Shown here: positions 1-7,145 of the stretch, in pieces
Layout of the letters: every line of letters starts with the position of its first letter
Position numbering within the stretch: the first letter of the stretch is position 1
The notes under the pieces: generated by a model
Told to the model about the DNA's origin: nothing
Databases searched by the model: none
The model's input: only the letters and a program-made list of their open reading frames with translations
Assembly (NCBI GenBank): GCA_030528545.1
Contig: JAUMYR010000001.1
Coordinates: forward strand, 90,330-99,608
DNA length: 9,279 nt
From: Propionibacteriaceae bacterium
GTDB taxonomy: Bacteria; Actinomycetota; Actinomycetes; Propionibacteriales; Propionibacteriaceae
Reading direction: 5' to 3'
Translations under genes and position numbers: made by a program

Positions 1-1478
1 TGCTGCTCGCGGTGCGAGAGGACCACGCCGGTGAAGGTGAACCCCAGACCGAGCTGGTCGCGCTGCCCCTGCACGCGGGCGACGGCGACGCTGCCCGGGT
101 ACTGGCCACCGGCGCCGACTTCTACGGGCGGCCGGCCTACCGTGATTCCCAGGTCGCCTGGACCCAGTGGAACCATCCCGACATGCCCTGGGACAGCTGC
201 GAGGTCTGGCGCGCGGGCCTGGACCAGCCCGCGGTGAAGGTCGCCGGCGGCGGGGGCGTCTCGGCGCTGAACCCGCTCTTCCTATCCGACGGCCGCCTGG
301 CCTGGATCGACGACGCCGAAGGCTACTGGAACCTGACCCTCGACGACGGCACCCGGTTCCGTGACGACCACGACTTCTGCTCTCCGCCGTGGACCCTGGA
401 GGAGCCTGGCTATGCCCAGCTGGATGAGACTACTCTCCTCGCGACGCGCTTCGTCGACGGGCTCGGTGACCTGGTCCGCGTCGATCTGACCACCGGAGAG
501 ATCGCCGGTCTCGGCCTCGGCACCGGAGAGATCGAGTCGATCGCCTGCGCTGGCCATGAGGGCTATCTGATCGCGCTGTCGCCGCGGCGTCCCGCCCGGC
601 TCGCCCGCCTCAAGGCCGATGGCCTGGTCACGCTCGCCGGGCCAGAGATCGGCTTCGAACCGGTCCTGCCCCGCTCCCTGTGGTTCGACGGGCAGGCTGG
701 GCCCACACACGCCCTGCTCTACTCCCCCGTGAGCGGCGAGGAGGGACCCTGCCCGCTGCTGGTGCGCTGCCATGGCGGCCCGACCGGCATGGCCCGGGCG
801 ATCCTCGATCTGGAGGTCCAGTTCTGGGTCGGACGCGGTATCGCGGTCTTGGACCTCAACTATTCGGGTTCGGCCGGGTTCGGACGAGCCTACCGGGAGC
901 GGCTGAAGGGACAGTGGGGAGTCCTCGATGTCGCCGATTGCCTCGCAGCCGTCGAACACTTGGTCGCTACCGGCGTGGCCGACCCGCGCAAGGTGGGGAT
1001 CAGCGGCGGAAGCGCAGGAGGCTACACGGTGCTGCAGAGCCTGGTTTCGTCTTCGGTGTTCACCGCTGGCATCAGCCGCTATGGCATCGGGGATCTCGAG
1101 GCCCTCGCCGCCGACACCCACAAGTTCGAGTCCCGCTACCTGGATGGGCTGGTCGGTCCCTACCCGGAGCAGCGTCGGCTCTACCGGGAGCGCTCCCCCA
1201 TCCATCATGTCGAGAATCTGGCGACCCCGATGCTGATCCTGCAAGGACGCGACGACCTCGTCGTGCCGGTCACCCAGGCCGAGGCCATGGCCAAAGCGGT
1301 GCGAGACAAGGGACTGCCGGTCGCGCTATTGGTCTTCGACGGGGAGGGACACGGATTCCGGATGGTGGATAACCGCCGCTCCAGCCTGCTCGCCCAGCTG
1401 TCCTTCCTCGCCCAGGTGTGGGGGTTCACCCCCGCGGATGGTCTTCCCCCTCTGGAGATCGAAAACCTGGGCCGATGA
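1..1478 (+). CDS. S9-family serine peptidase (acylaminoacyl/prolyl oligopeptidase type), 5'-truncated
   Basis: Cytoplasmic-type serine peptidase of clan SC, expected to cleave short peptides. The frame is open to the left edge (first full codon at 3, reading L-L-A-V-R-E-D), so the GTG at 12 is internal and the true start is upstream. About 490 residues are visible. The first ~235 are the end of a beta-propeller-like region, with the family stretch GADFYGRPAYR and HPDMPWD near its start. The rest is an alpha/beta-hydrolase domain: an oxyanion-region RCHGGPTG, the nucleophile Ser at 1011-1013 within GISGGSAGGY, the acid Asp at 1254-1256 in QGRDDLVVP, and the catalytic His at 1350-1352 in DGEGHGF. 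The triad is complete, so the enzyme is probably active. No signal peptide can be judged because the N-terminus is missing. It ends with TGA and converges on the yggS-like gene, whose tail overlaps it by 153 bp. The exact substrate is unknown. Confidence 0.93.
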   Translation, partial: LLAVREDHAGEGEPQTELVALPLHAGDGDAARVLATGADFYGRPAYRDSQVAWTQWNHPDMPWDSCEVWRAGLDQPAVKVAGGGGVSALNPLFLSDGRLAWIDDAEGYWNLTLDDGTRFRDDHDFCSPPWTLEEPGYAQLDETTLLATRFVDGLGDLVRVDLTTGEIAGLGLGTGEIESIACAGHEGYLIALSPRRPARLARLKADGLVTLAGPEIGFEPVLPRSLWFDGQAGPTHALLYSPVSGEEGPCPLLVRCHGGPTGMARAILDLEVQFWVGRGIAVLDLNYSGSAGFGRAYRERLKGQWGVLDVADCLAAVEHLVATGVADPRKVGISGGSAGGYTVLQSLVSSSVFTAGISRYGIGDLEALAADTHKFESRYLDGLVGPYPEQRRLYRERSPIHHVENLATPMLILQGRDDLVVPVTQAEAMAKAVRDKGLPVALLVFDGEGHGFRMVDNRRSSLLAQLSFLAQVWGFTPADGLPPLEIENLGR

Positions 1479-2165
1479 GGCGCCCACCCGCGTCCCGAAC
1501 ACCGCGGTGCCGATCCGCACACAGGTCGAGCCGTGGGCGATGGCCACTTCGAAGTCGCCGCTCATGCCCATAGACAATTCGTCCCAGCCGCCAGCGGTCT
1601 TTTCCCGCAGCCTGGCTCGCACCTCGGTGAGCCGGTCGAAACAGGCCGCCACCTCGGCGGAATCGGCCGAGTTGATGGCCATCGTCATGAGTCCCCGGAC
1701 CCGCAGCGCGTCGAAGGCTTCCAGTTCGGCGGCGAAACCGAGCGCGGTGGCCGGTTCGATGCCATTCTTTTGCGGTTCCCGTGAGGTATTGACTTGTATC
1801 AGCACATCGAGTTGTCTGCCCGCGGCATGACAGCGGCGGTCCAGTTCGGCGGCCAGCCGAAGCGAGTCCAGCGCCTGGAACTCGGCGGCGTGCTCAGCGA
1901 CCAGTTTGGCCTTGTTGGTCTGTAGGTGACCGGCGAAGGCCCATTCGATGCCGGTTCCGGCGAGGGCCCGGGCCTTCGCGGCGAGTTCCTGTGGCCGGGT
2001 CTCACCGAAGCGGCGGACGCCAGCCTCCCTGGCCTCAAGCAGGGCCTCCACGGGGTGGGTCTTACTCATCGGCAGCAGCCGCACGCTGGAAGGATCCCGG
2101 CCAGCGCTGAGGCAGGCCGCCGCGATCCGGGACCGCACCGCTGCCAGGTTGTCAGCTATGGCCAT
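1326..2165 (-). CDS. yggS: YggS/PLPHP-family pyridoxal-phosphate homeostasis protein with C-terminal extension
   Basis: Single-domain alanine-racemase-fold protein that binds PLP and takes part in vitamin B6 and amino-acid homeostasis; the family has no established enzymatic reaction. Visible family marks are the PLP-lysine motif LLPMSKTHP (K35), FGETRPQEL, WAFAGHLQTNK, a beta-strand with RGLMTMA, and the phosphate-binding end LSMGMSGDFEVAIAHGST then VRIGTAVFG. The domain ends near residue 226 (about position 1488), the usual family length. The frame then continues for about 53 more residues, antisense to the peptidase gene, to a TAG at 1326-1328. That tail has no recognisable motif and may be a stop-loss. 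ATG at 2165 overlaps the stop of the upstream VWA gene by 10 bp, with no good Shine-Dalgarno, which suggests translational coupling as last gene of the moxR operon. In many actinobacteria yggS sits near ftsZ/sepF, so this location is unusual or it is a second copy. Confidence 0.92.
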   Translation of the reverse strand: MAIADNLAAVRSRIAAACLSAGRDPSSVRLLPMSKTHPVEALLEAREAGVRRFGETRPQELAAKARALAGTGIEWAFAGHLQTNKAKLVAEHAAEFQALDSLRLAAELDRRCHAAGRQLDVLIQVNTSREPQKNGIEPATALGFAAELEAFDALRVRGLMTMAINSADSAEVAACFDRLTEVRARLREKTAGGWDELSMGMSGDFEVAIAHGSTCVRIGTAVFGTRVGASSAQVFDLQRGKTIRGGEPPHLGEEGQLGEQAGAAVIHHPESVSLPVEDQ

Positions 2166-3112
2166 CTGGCCCCCAAGGAGATGACACCGAGAGCGGCGAG
2201 CACCGCGAACAGCAGCGCGAACCCGGCATAGCGGTCGGTGACCTCGATATAGACCCGCTCGTAGCCGACCGCGTGGGAGATCGCGTCGTAAACCTCCTTG
2301 AGCTGGGTGGAGGATTCGGCGGAGAACTTCTTGCCGCCCGATTCCCGGGCCACGCTCGCCATCTCGGCGTGGTTGACCGGGACCCGCTGGCGGCGACCGT
2401 TCTCTTCGACGTAGCCGCTCTCCGTGCCATAGGCGATGGTGTAGACCGGCACCCCTTCCAGCTTCGCGGCCTGAGCGGCCCCCGTGGAATCGCGTCCGAT
2501 GTTGGTCGACCCGTCGCTGAGCAGCACAATCGCGGCGGGGGGCGATTCGTCGGGATTATCGGGGTCTGGGGGAACCAGGTTGAGCGCGCTCAGGGAGGCG
2601 TAGATTCCCTCACCGATCGCCGTGGCGGGCTCTAGTTCCAGCGCATCGATGGACCGCAGCACCGCGCCGCGGTCGACGGTCGGCGGAGCCACCAGCTGGG
2701 CGGTTCCAGCGAAGGCCACCACGGCGACGTTGAACCGGGGCGGCAGCGATTGGACGAACTCTTTCGCCGCGAGCCTGGCCGCCTCCCAGCGGCTAGGTTC
2801 GACATCGGTCGCCCGCATGGAGATGGACACATCCAGGGTCACCACCACGGTCGCCCGGTCACGAGGCTCATAGCCATAGTCCTTTGGCATCGCGTAGGCC
2901 ACGATCAGTGATACCAGGCTCAGCAGCGCCAGCGTCACCGACAGGTAGCGCTTCCACGCCGCGTCACGTGGGATGACCCGGTCCAGGCGGGTCTTGGGCC
3001 TGGCCTCAGGACGGAGACTGCGCCGGTTGGCCAGGATCACGAATAGGACGCCGATCACCGGGACGATCAGCAGCAGCCACAGCCGTTCCGGGCGAAGGAA
3101 CTCCATATCCAT
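2156..3112 (-). CDS. Membrane-anchored VWA-domain protein B (MoxR operon)
   Basis: Predicted inner-membrane protein with a von Willebrand factor A domain, of the BatA/YwmD-like type found with MoxR ATPases. With ATG at 3112 it is 318 residues: transmembrane helix about 9-28, a short basic linker, second helix about 55-75, VWA domain about 85-285, and a third helix about 294-312 ending in ARWP. The metal-binding MIDAS is complete: DVSIS (D94, S96, S98), a Thr in the ATAIGEG loop (T164) and the Asp of LLSDGST (D200). ATG 3112 is preferred over the GTG at 3121 because it overlaps the upstream stop as TGATG, has GAGGTGG five bases upstream, and makes the N-terminus (MDMEFLRPERLW) align residue for residue with its paralogue (MIPEFLTPVRLW). 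It probably acts with MoxR and DUF58 in chaperoning or assembling an envelope target; this is inferred from family context. Confidence 0.93.
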   Translation of the reverse strand: MDMEFLRPERLWLLLIVPVIGVLFVILANRRSLRPEARPKTRLDRVIPRDAAWKRYLSVTLALLSLVSLIVAYAMPKDYGYEPRDRATVVVTLDVSISMRATDVEPSRWEAARLAAKEFVQSLPPRFNVAVVAFAGTAQLVAPPTVDRGAVLRSIDALELEPATAIGEGIYASLSALNLVPPDPDNPDESPPAAIVLLSDGSTNIGRDSTGAAQAAKLEGVPVYTIAYGTESGYVEENGRRQRVPVNHAEMASVARESGGKKFSAESSTQLKEVYDAISHAVGYERVYIEVTDRYAGFALLFAVLAALGVISLGARWP

Positions 3113-4068
3113 CAGGGCCACCTCGCCGCCATCATCACCGCGCCCAGCGCCGCCACGATCGCGAAACCGAGAGCGCCAAACGCATAATTGGCCGTCACCG
3201 GCTTCTTGACCTCCTCATAGCCAATGGACGATCCGATCTCACGGTAGGCGTCCTTCAGCCGGTCAGCCGATCCGGCGTCGAGGGCCTCTCCGCCCGTGCG
3301 CTTCGCGATCTGGCCCAGCAGGTCCCGGTTCGGTGCGACCCGTTCCCGTTTCCCGTCCAGGTCAACCCACCCGTTGTCGGTGCCATAGGCGATGGTGAAC
3401 ACCGGGATCTTGCGCTGGGCCGCGATGGCGACCGCGTTGTCTGGGCTCGGCCCTTCGGTATTGGACCCATCGCTGAGCAACACGATCATGGCGGGAGCCG
3501 GTTTCTCCTCGTCCTGGGCGCCGGGAGCGAGACTCGCGGCCTTCAGAGCGAGTTCGAGCGCGCTGCCGATAGCCGTCCCGTCGGCGAGCTGAAGCGCGGC
3601 GATAGCGCGCTCGGTGACGCCCCGGTCGGTGGTCGGCGGAACCCTGATTGCGGACGAACCGGCCAGTTCCACCACGCCCACGTTGTAGCCCTCCGGGAGC
3701 TGGGTCAGGAAGGCCGCGGCCGCTTCCTTGGCGGCCCCCAGCCGGTCGGGCGAAACATCCGTCGCGGCCATGGACCGGGAGGTGTCGACGATCATGACAA
3801 CGGTGGCACGCTCCCTCGGGACCTTATCGATCCCTAGCGGTTGGGCCCAGGCCAAGGTCAGGGCGGCCAGTGAGCACAGCGACATCGCGACCGCGAGGTG
3901 GCGCACCCAGCGCGGCTGGCGGGGAACCACCGCGCCCAGCACTCCGGTGTTGGTGAACCGGATGCCCTTGCGAGAGCTGAACCTTAGCGCCAGGAGATAA
4001 GCCACGATCAGCACCGGCAAAGCCAGCAGCGCCCACAGCCGGACCGGGGTCAAGAACTCCGGGATCAT
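3112..4068 (-). CDS. Membrane-anchored VWA-domain protein A (MoxR operon)
   Basis: Paralogue of the next gene in the operon, also 318 residues. Helices lie at about 11-29, 57-75 and 294-314, with the VWA domain between the second and third. MIDAS residues are present: DTSRS (D95, S97, S99), T165 in DGTAIGSA, and D200 in LLSDGSN. The two paralogues share RATVV before the MIDAS, the IAYGT strand, a basic turn after it, and the terminal tetrapeptide ARWP, so an old tandem duplication is likely, though the sequences have diverged widely. The ATG at 4068 has AAGGAG seven bases upstream (4076-4081), the best ribosome site of the operon, and overlaps the DUF58 stop as ATGA. The VWA domain should face the cytoplasm or the outside depending on helix orientation, which I cannot fix; the linker between the first two helices is basic, which suggests it is cytoplasmic and the VWA domain external. 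Confidence 0.93.
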   Translation of the reverse strand: MIPEFLTPVRLWALLALPVLIVAYLLALRFSSRKGIRFTNTGVLGAVVPRQPRWVRHLAVAMSLCSLAALTLAWAQPLGIDKVPRERATVVMIVDTSRSMAATDVSPDRLGAAKEAAAAFLTQLPEGYNVGVVELAGSSAIRVPPTTDRGVTERAIAALQLADGTAIGSALELALKAASLAPGAQDEEKPAPAMIVLLSDGSNTEGPSPDNAVAIAAQRKIPVFTIAYGTDNGWVDLDGKRERVAPNRDLLGQIAKRTGGEALDAGSADRLKDAYREIGSSIGYEEVKKPVTANYAFGALGFAIVAALGAVMMAARWP

Positions 4069-5126
4069 CGTGACACTCCTTGAGGCGGCGCGTGCAGCAT
4101 GCTGGCCACCCGCCGATAGGCCAGCACGAACCTGGCGATGTCGTGTACCCAGTCCCGGTCGGTGCGCAGTTGGATGTGCCCCACCCCCGCCCGACGCATC
4201 GCGACCCGGATGCGTTCTCGCTGGGCGCGGGTGGCGGCGTTCATGCGTTCTCTGGCCCCGGCATCGGCGGTGTTGACGAAACGCGCGAAATCGGTTTCCG
4301 GGTCGCGGATCAGCAACTCCCCCATATCGGGGAAATCGATCTCGTGGGCATCCACGACCTCAATGCACAGCACCTGGTTACGCACCGCTAGCCTGCGCAG
4401 CGGGCGCTCCCACTCCGGTGGCACGTTCGGGTCCAGCTCCGATTCTCCCGGGGTCAGGAAGTCGCTGACCACAACGCGCATGCCCCGGCGGCGCTGCGTG
4501 CGGGTGAGCTGTTCGATGCCGCCTGCGAGCGTGTTTGATCCGGGGGCCCGATCGGGGACGATCGGCTCGGTCAGCATTCTGCGCAGCAAGCCATACAAGG
4601 CGGTGCGGCCGGAGCGGGCGGGGAGCCTTTTGATGCTGTCCTGGCGCATGAGCATGCCGCCGAAGCGGTCCCCCATCTTCTGGCTGAGGAAACCGATCGT
4701 GGCGATCGCCGCGATGCCCAGGTCTCGTTTGGTAACCCCCTCGGTGCCCCAGTTCATCGACGGGGTCACGTCAAGCAGCGCCCACACCTCAAGTTCCCGG
4801 TCGGCCATGGTGTCGCGCACGTGGGGGACGGTAGTGCGGGCGGTGACGGCCCAGTCCATGCGGCGCACGTCGTCCTGCCCCGGAACGTAGGGGCGGGCGT
4901 CGTTGGTGTCGGATCCGGGGCCCGGCAGCAGGCCGAGGTGGTCTCCGTGCAGGAAACCCTCCAGGCGCCGCACGATCGTCAGTTCTAGTCGGCGCAGGGC
5001 CGCCTCGGGAGCGAGCTTGTTCAGCGGCAGGCTCGGGCCCGTCGGCTCCCTGAGCACGGTGCGGGCGACTCCGACGTCCTGTCTCGGCTCCGGCAACCCG
5101 GGTCCCTGAGGTGGCGGGTAGCTCAT
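4065..5126 (-). CDS. DUF58 domain protein (MoxR partner)
   Basis: Soluble 353-residue protein of the DUF58 family, genetically tied to MoxR ATPases; molecular role unknown. The family signature is clear at residues 80-98: YVPGQDDVRRMDW followed by AVTART, then VRDTMADRELEVWALLDV. After it comes a VWA-like fold with a changed MIDAS-type motif (D119-V-T-P-S123-M) and SDFLTPGE with D222. No transmembrane helix is seen, unlike longer DUF58 proteins that carry two N-terminal helices. The first 40 residues are Pro-rich and probably disordered. ATG at 5126 follows the moxR TAA by three bases, without a strong Shine-Dalgarno, so coupled translation is likely; its stop overlaps the start of VWA protein A. 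The DUF58 protein probably links MoxR to the membrane VWA proteins (inference). Confidence 0.93.
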   Translation of the reverse strand: MSYPPPQGPGLPEPRQDVGVARTVLREPTGPSLPLNKLAPEAALRRLELTIVRRLEGFLHGDHLGLLPGPGSDTNDARPYVPGQDDVRRMDWAVTARTTVPHVRDTMADRELEVWALLDVTPSMNWGTEGVTKRDLGIAAIATIGFLSQKMGDRFGGMLMRQDSIKRLPARSGRTALYGLLRRMLTEPIVPDRAPGSNTLAGGIEQLTRTQRRRGMRVVVSDFLTPGESELDPNVPPEWERPLRRLAVRNQVLCIEVVDAHEIDFPDMGELLIRDPETDFARFVNTADAGARERMNAATRAQRERIRVAMRRAGVGHIQLRTDRDWVHDIARFVLAYRRVASMLHAPPQGVSR

Positions 5127-5129
5127 CGG

Positions 5130-6191
5130 TTAACTCTGGAACTCCGGCTGGTGGCGGTGCTGGGCGTGGGCCGTCTCCCGCTGCTGCTGAGTCCACACCG
5201 GGGTCGGCGGAGGCACCATCGCGAGAATCCGTTCCACCACGTGCCTGGGCTCAATGTTGTCGGCGACAGCGTCGAAACCGAGGACCAGGCGATGGCTCAT
5301 CACGTCACGCGCCACCGCCTGCACATCGGTCGGCAGCACATAGTCCCGCCCGTGGATGAGCGCTAGGGCGCGGGCGGCGGCCACCAGGCCGAGGGTCGCG
5401 CGCGGGGAACAGCCGATCTGGATCACCGAGGTCAGGTCTGGCATCCCGAAATCTCCGGGGGTGCGCGTCGCCAGCACCAGCCGGACGATGTACTCGGCCA
5501 CGAGGTTGTGAACGAAGACATTGCTGGCCATGTCCTGCAATTGCATGACCAGAGCGGTGTCGAGGACCGGGGATGCGGTTGGTGGGGTGACGCTCATCCG
5601 GCGCAGGATCTCGAACTCCTCGTTGCCGCGCGGGTAGGGCACGTCCACCTTGAGCAAGAAGCGGTCGCGCTGGGCCTCCGGCAGCGGGTAGACGCCTTCG
5701 GACTCCACCGGGTTCTGGGTAGCGATCACGATGAACGGTTTCTTCGCCGGGTAGGTCTTACCGCCGATCGAGACCTGCTTCTCCGCCATGATCTCCAGCA
5801 TCGCCGACTGCACCTTGGCGGGAGCCCGGTTGATCTCGTCGGCGAGGACGAAGTTGACGAAGACCGGCCCGAGTTCGATCTCGAAGCTCTCGCTTCGCGC
5901 CGAGTAGATCCTGGTGCCGACGATGTCGCTCGGGACCAGATCCGGGGTGAACTGGATGCGGGCGAACTCTCCACCGACCACGGTCGCGAAGGACCGCACC
6001 GCCAGGGTCTTCGCCACGCCGGGCACGCCTTCGAGCAGGCAATGTCCCTTCGCCAGCAGCGCCACCATGAGTTGCTCGACCATGTGCTCCTGACCGACGA
6101 TGATCCGCTGCACCTGAGCAATGGCCTCGCCCAGCAGCGTCGCCGCTTCTGAGGTGCTCAACGCCGCGGGTTGAGTTATTGGTTCGCTCAC
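5130..6191 (-). CDS. moxR: MoxR-family AAA+ ATPase
   Basis: AAA+ ATPase of the MoxR subgroup, a likely chaperone or remodelling enzyme that uses ATP to mature partner proteins; cytoplasmic. With GTG at 6191 it is 353 residues. Visible motifs are Walker A GVPGVAKT (55-62), Walker B VLADEINRAP (115-124), sensor 1 ATQNP (157-161), the arginine-finger region LPEAQRDRF (171-179) and the lid segment with GCSPRATLGL. The start at 6191 is chosen because AGGAGA lies eight bases upstream; an in-frame GTG at 6209 would put that site inside the gene. It is the first gene of a five-gene minus-strand operon and faces the divergent membrane-protein gene. The C-terminal 25 residues are Gln/His-rich (TQQQRETAHAQHRHQPEF) and probably disordered. 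Confidence 0.95.
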   Translation of the reverse strand: MSEPITQPAALSTSEAATLLGEAIAQVQRIIVGQEHMVEQLMVALLAKGHCLLEGVPGVAKTLAVRSFATVVGGEFARIQFTPDLVPSDIVGTRIYSARSESFEIELGPVFVNFVLADEINRAPAKVQSAMLEIMAEKQVSIGGKTYPAKKPFIVIATQNPVESEGVYPLPEAQRDRFLLKVDVPYPRGNEEFEILRRMSVTPPTASPVLDTALVMQLQDMASNVFVHNLVAEYIVRLVLATRTPGDFGMPDLTSVIQIGCSPRATLGLVAAARALALIHGRDYVLPTDVQAVARDVMSHRLVLGFDAVADNIEPRHVVERILAMVPPPTPVWTQQQRETAHAQHRHQPEFQS

Positions 6192-6199
6192 TATCCAGG

Positions 6200-6205
6200 T
6201 CTCCT
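6200..6205 (-). promoter_or_regulatory. Shine-Dalgarno site of moxR
   Basis: AGGAGA on the minus strand, eight bases before the GTG at 6191. It decides that start over the in-frame GTG at 6209, which lies upstream of the site. Confidence 0.75.
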
Positions 6206-6212
6206 GCACTCG

Positions 6213-6226
6213 GTGTCAGGCGACAC
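6213..6226. promoter_or_regulatory. Short inverted repeat in the divergent moxR / membrane-protein promoter region
   Basis: GTGTC-AGGC-GACAC, a perfect 5-bp inverted repeat with a 4-bp spacer, placed 22 bp upstream of the moxR start and 29 bp upstream of the divergent gene. A related half-site, GGTGTCATTGAC, occurs at 6284-6295. It could be an operator controlling both directions, but it is short enough to arise by chance. I see no convincing -35/-10 pair on either strand. Confidence 0.25.
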
Positions 6227-6254
6227 GATACCGCGCCAGGCAAGCAGGTCCCGC

Positions 6255-7142
6255 ATGGCAATGGGCGAAACTGCGCGCGATGTGGTGTCATTGACTGCGA
6301 TGAGCCAGACCCCAGCAGCAGACACACCAGCCCAGCTTGCCCCGCTCCTGCCGAGCGACCCAGCCAAGGTGGGCGACTTCTGGCTGGACGCGAGACTGAC
6401 CGCAACCCCCGCCGGGGTGGCCTTCGCCGCCCACGAGGAAGGCACCGAGGAGACCGTGATGCTCATCATGACCTCCGAGGGTGCGTCCTCCGATGCCGCC
6501 GCGAGGGCCCGGTTCTCGGGCGAGATCAACAAATTGCACATCGACACGGTGATCGCCCGCGGTGGTCAGGGCCAAGACGAGGGACGCCTCAGCCACCGGT
6601 TCCGCGGCGAGGAGGACGATCCCTCGGCCGGGGCCGAGGTGCCCCTGGCCCCCTGGGCGGCCCTGGCCTATGACGGCACGATCGCTGCGGCGAGGGAGGC
6701 CGAACGCATCCTCACCGCCATCGACCTAACCACCGCTCCCCCGCTCAGCGAGCCGGCCGGCCCAGATTTCCAGCTGCACTGGATCGACAGGACCCACCCG
6801 GGCACCCACCGGCTCTGGCCTCTTCCCTGGCCCGGTCGCGCTGACCGCGCCGGCTGGGTGACCATGCTGACCTCATGGTTGCTGATGATCCTGCTGGCGG
6901 CCCTGGCGATCCTCATCGCGATCCTGCTGTTCCAGAACGCGCCGATGCAGAGCCCCCCGCCTCCGCTGCCAACCCAGGGCGAGGGTTCGGGTGGGGCCGA
7001 TTCCGGGTCCCCGTCCACGGCGAGTTCCAGCCCCGACATGGCTTCGGCCTCTCCGCCGAGCCACAGCCCCAAGATGGTCTCCCCAGAACCCTCGGGCGAA
7101 TCACCGGGCCAGGGCTCACCCACGCCCAACCGGAAGCTGTGA
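6255..7142 (+). CDS. Single-pass membrane protein with degenerate kinase-like N-terminal region and Ser/Pro-rich tail
   Basis: I do not recognise a named family with characterised function. With ATG at 6255 it has 295 residues: a cytoplasmic part (about 1-204), one strong transmembrane helix (about 205-226), and a 69-residue outer tail rich in Ser, Pro and Gly with many SP dipeptides. In the cytoplasmic part, residues 41-142 read like a protein-kinase N-lobe: a glycine-poor first strand pair (DFWLDARL...GVAFAAHE), a beta-3-like strand (TVMLIM) with no lysine, a helix with RARFSGEINKL (E90 in the alpha-C position), and APWAALAYDG like the hinge strand. No HRD or DFG motif follows. After it come WIDRTHPGTHRLWPLPWPGR and the helix. 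Start choice is uncertain: 6255 has a weak CAGG six bases upstream; ATG 6261 and ATG 6300 are alternatives without a site. It is divergent from moxR and followed 3 nt later by the HAD gene. Confidence 0.8.
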   Translation: MAMGETARDVVSLTAMSQTPAADTPAQLAPLLPSDPAKVGDFWLDARLTATPAGVAFAAHEEGTEETVMLIMTSEGASSDAAARARFSGEINKLHIDTVIARGGQGQDEGRLSHRFRGEEDDPSAGAEVPLAPWAALAYDGTIAAAREAERILTAIDLTTAPPLSEPAGPDFQLHWIDRTHPGTHRLWPLPWPGRADRAGWVTMLTSWLLMILLAALAILIAILLFQNAPMQSPPPPLPTQGEGSGGADSGSPSTASSSPDMASASPPSHSPKMVSPEPSGESPGQGSPTPNRKL

Positions 7143-7145
7143 TCC

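Noticed and set aside
282..1244. Long open frame of 320 codons on the minus strand under the peptidase gene
   Set aside because: It is antisense to a conserved hydrolase domain with an intact triad, has no recognisable motif and is typical of open antisense frames in high-GC DNA.
4138..4890. 250-codon plus-strand frame opposite the DUF58 gene
   Set aside because: Its composition is Ser/Arg-rich, a shadow product, and the opposite strand carries the clear DUF58 signature.
5508..6152. 214-codon plus-strand frame opposite moxR
   Set aside because: The opposite strand encodes Walker A, Walker B and sensor motifs of MoxR; the plus-strand frame is His/Asp/Arg-rich without motifs.
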